Assembly (NCBI GenBank): GCA_963625655.1 | Contig: CAVFTS010000044.1 | Coordinates: 1 to 8,309, forward strand | Length of the DNA: 8,309 nucleotides | DNA from: F23-B02 sp963625655 | Lineage (GTDB): Bacteria > Bacillota > Clostridia > Oscillospirales > Oscillospiraceae | Direction: 5' to 3' | In this document: positions 6,618 to 8,309 of the stretch, piece after piece | Position numbering within the stretch: the first letter of the stretch is position 1 | How the letters are laid out: every line of letters begins with the position of its first letter | Made by a program: the position numbers and the translations under genes | Notes under the pieces: model-generated | Told to the model about the DNA's origin: nothing | The model's input: the letters and a program-made list of their open reading frames with translations, nothing else | The model's database searches: none

Positions 6618-6650
6618 AAAAAGACCGCATCTGCATACGGATGCGGTCTT
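6618..6650 (-). terminator. Rho-independent terminator after xerD
   Basis: On the minus strand AAGACCGCATC (6650-6640) pairs perfectly over 11 bases with GATGCGGTCTT (6631-6621) around an eight-base loop, ending in five T (6622-6618). It starts 10 bases after the xerD stop codon and ends two bases before the -35 box of the ruvC promoter. Confidence 0.92.
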
Positions 6651-6660
6651 AAAGTTCGGT

Positions 6661-7551
6661 TCACGCTCTCGGATGAGCTTTGTTGTAAACATCCTTGAGC
6701 TGTTTTTTCACAAGCTGGGAGTAGATCTGCGTCGAAGATATGTCTGCATGCCCCAGCATTTCCTGAATGGAGTGTATATCTGCGCCGTTTTCAAGGAGAT
6801 GGGCCGCAAACGAGTGCCTGAGCGTATGTGGTGTAATGGTCTTGTCGATATGTGCCTTCTGCTGGTAGGACTTTATAATCTTCCAGAAGCCCTGCCTTGA
6901 CATTCGCTCTCCGCTGACATTCACAAACAGCGCCTGCTCATTGGGAAGTGCGATCATCTGCGGACGAATAAATTCGATGTACTCCGACAGCGCCTTGACT
7001 GCGGTGGGATAGAGCGGGATAAAGCGCTCCTTATCCTTGCCCTTGCAGCGGATAACGCCCGCCGAGGTGTTAACATCGCTCATGTCAAGCGAGATAAGCT
7101 CACTGACCCTTATGCCGGTTGCATACAGCAATTCAAGCATTGCTCTGTCACGGTAGCCCTTGGCATCGGTGCAGGAGGGCTGTTCAAGGAGGAGCTCAAC
7201 CTCCTTGCTCGTAAGTATCTGCGGAAGCTTAGGCGTGGTCTTGTCCGGCGTAAGCTTGGTTGCAGGGTTTTCTTTTATGCTGCCCTCATTCAGAAGCCAA
7301 CCGTAGAAGCATTTAAGAGATGCGATTGCCCTTGAAACCGTCGCAACCGATTTTCCGTTACCCCTGAGCCACGAAATATATGTAGACAGATCGTCGTCCG
7401 TAGCGAGATCAAGCGAGTCGCCGGTGTGGGTATCAAGATAATCCGCAAGCTGCCTGATGTCACGGAGATAAGAGCTGAGGGTGTTCTGAGACGCTTTCTT
7501 AACTTCCGTAAGGTATCTGTTAAAGTTTTCTATGCAGATGGAATTAAGCAT
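6661..7551 (-). CDS. xerD: Tyrosine recombinase XerD
   Basis: XerC/XerD recombinases resolve chromosome dimers at dif near the terminus. The 296-residue protein has the N-terminal SAM-like core-binding domain (IENFNRYLTEVKKASQNTLSSYLRD, about 8-31; shown in the family as one helix pair) and the C-terminal catalytic domain. All catalytic residues are present: Arg148 (TGIRVSEL), Lys172 (CKGKDKERFIPL), His242 and Arg245 (PHTLRHSFAAHLLENGAD), His268 (MLGHADISST) and nucleophile Tyr277 (QIYSQL). The length and these blocks fit housekeeping XerD better than a phage integrase, and no att-like or phage genes are nearby. Only one Xer is in the window, so XerC versus XerD is assigned by resemblance. 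The ATG at 7551 has a GGGGGGAG ribosome binding site; the gene follows the upstream membrane-protein gene by 22 bases. Confidence 0.93.
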   Translation of the reverse strand: MLNSICIENFNRYLTEVKKASQNTLSSYLRDIRQLADYLDTHTGDSLDLATDDDLSTYISWLRGNGKSVATVSRAIASLKCFYGWLLNEGSIKENPATKLTPDKTTPKLPQILTSKEVELLLEQPSCTDAKGYRDRAMLELLYATGIRVSELISLDMSDVNTSAGVIRCKGKDKERFIPLYPTAVKALSEYIEFIRPQMIALPNEQALFVNVSGERMSRQGFWKIIKSYQQKAHIDKTITPHTLRHSFAAHLLENGADIHSIQEMLGHADISSTQIYSQLVKKQLKDVYNKAHPRA

Positions 7552-7573
7552 TCAGCTCCCCCCTTTCTATAGT

Positions 7574-8134
7574 CTATAAAGCAATCGGAAACAGCTTGGC
7601 AAAAAGTCTGCACACCGACAGCAAAATCAAAATTGCAGCCAGCGCCGATACAAGCACTCGACGCAGGCGAGAGACTAAGCTCTTATTCCTGAAGAAAACG
7701 ACCGCTGCATTCGAATAGAACCGAAGCTCGATTTGTGCAAAAACGATAAATGCAGCCGTAAAGAGCAAAACAAGAAAAAACCTCGTAATAATGCATCCGA
7801 AACTTATGTCATCGGATAAACGAGATATTATGAAACTCCATGAAGCGGTCGAAAAATAACCGTACACAAAGCAGCTGAGCGCAATAAGCAACGAAGCCGC
7901 TATGAACATTGCGGCTAATACAAGCGACGCAAAAATTAAAACGCAACCTAAATCGGCGCCGAAGAATATGTCGATTTCGGACTTTAACGCAGCTCTCAGT
8001 ATCCACTTCGCCATGCCTCCGCCCTCAAAAAACGCAAGGGCAAAGCCGAGCAAAATCATTGAAAAAGGAAGCAAAAAGCCACCGATCGACGTCTTTGATG
8101 AAAATTTTTCTATTCTTCCGTTTAAAACTTTCAT
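7574..8134 (-). CDS. Polytopic membrane protein, possibly a divergent SpoIIM
   Basis: A 186-residue hydrophobic protein not recognised with certainty. Membrane segments are apparent at about 20-37, 60-80 and 82-102 (one long hydrophobic stretch that could be two helices), 115-135 and 159-179. A basic loop KSLVSRLRRV lies before the last helix and the C-terminus is short. The five-helix layout, size and position immediately upstream of xerD resemble stage II sporulation protein M, which in Bacillus lies near xerD and belongs to the SpoIIDMP peptidoglycan-degrading engulfment complex. I see no decisive conserved motif, so this is an inference from layout and context. The ATG at 8134 has GGGAG six bases upstream. 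It forms a probable two-gene operon with xerD. Confidence 0.85.
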   Translation of the reverse strand: MKVLNGRIEKFSSKTSIGGFLLPFSMILLGFALAFFEGGGMAKWILRAALKSEIDIFFGADLGCVLIFASLVLAAMFIAASLLIALSCFVYGYFSTASWSFIISRLSDDISFGCIITRFFLVLLFTAAFIVFAQIELRFYSNAAVVFFRNKSLVSRLRRVLVSALAAILILLSVCRLFAKLFPIAL

Positions 8135-8157
8135 TAAAGTCTCCCAAACAATTTCAA

Positions 8158-8224
8158 ACAGAAAGAATAATGGTCGAATTTACATAACTACCAGTAGGGA
8201 CAATATAATACAAATTCTTTCTGT
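8158..8224. repeat. 11-bp perfect inverted repeat flanking the promoter -10 region
   Basis: ACAGAAAGAAT at 8158-8168 and its exact reverse complement ATTCTTTCTGT at 8214-8224, with 45 bases between. The second arm fills part of the spacer of the putative promoter at 8202-8230 and the first lies in the predicted leader, so the pair brackets the -10 box and transcription start. Confidence 0.6.
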
Positions 8225-8230
8225 AATCAA
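8202..8230 (-). promoter_or_regulatory. Putative promoter of the membrane protein-xerD operon
   Basis: TTGATT at 8230-8225 and TATATT at 8207-8202 on the minus strand with a 17-base spacer, predicting a start near 8195 and a leader of about 60 bases. The match is moderate and the surroundings are AT-rich, so chance resemblance is possible. I looked for a SigE-type promoter here and found no pair with correct spacing. Confidence 0.5.
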
Positions 8231-8272
8231 GTGTTTTTCTGAAATTTGATCAATTTTGTTAATTATGACGGC

Positions 8273-8299
8273 ATATTATGTTAACAATATTATGTCAAC
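8273..8299. repeat. Imperfect tandem 13-base repeat
   Basis: ATATTATGTTAAC at 8273-8285 and ATATTATGTCAAC at 8287-8299, one mismatch, period 14. It lies in the AT-rich non-coding end of the window, upstream of the putative promoter. Besides this, the inverted repeat and the promoter, I see nothing in the stretch 8135-8309. Confidence 0.5.
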
Positions 8300-8309
8300 T
8301 ATGTATACC

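Noticed and set aside
6661..7551. Phage or integrative-element integrase
   Set aside because: Length and motif blocks fit housekeeping XerD, and there are no phage, conjugation or attachment-site signs nearby.

Overview
The window looks like a chromosomal segment of an endospore-forming Firmicute, most likely a Clostridia member near the Ruminococcaceae/Oscillospirales. This rests on an intact spoIVA, a SigH-type sigma factor, clostridial-style small cysteine proteins, mid-range GC coding sequence and AT-rich spacers. All eleven supported genes lie on the minus strand, so transcription runs from high to low coordinates. I see no insertion sequences, prophage genes, CRISPR arrays, tRNAs or rRNAs.

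Read in the direction of transcription, the right end holds a 175-base AT-rich non-coding stretch with a putative vegetative promoter, an 11-bp perfect inverted repeat and a short tandem repeat. It is followed by a polytopic membrane protein (possibly a divergent SpoIIM) and the tyrosine recombinase gene xerD, which ends at a strong terminator. Two bases beyond that terminator's T-run is the promoter of a complete ruvC-ruvA-ruvB operon for Holliday junction processing. Next, with its own strong SigA-type promoter, comes sigH, followed by a small protein with four CxxC motifs and a terminator. A 68-residue DUF1858 CxxC protein with its own terminator follows. Then come trmK (tRNA m1A22 methyltransferase) and a Nif3-family metal protein, overlapping by 23 bases, and finally spoIVA, the ATPase that forms the base of the spore coat.

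Two themes run through the region: DNA recombination (XerD, RuvABC) and sporulation (SigH, SpoIVA, possibly SpoIIM), with small housekeeping genes between them. There is no unknown multi-gene system that I can support. The most interesting element is regulatory. At the nif3-spoIVA junction, one 45-base hairpin appears to hold the terminator of the upstream operon, the -10 element of a near-consensus SigE promoter, and the spoIVA ribosome binding site in its 3' arm. A read-through transcript would have its ribosome binding site sequestered, while a transcript started at the SigE promoter would not.
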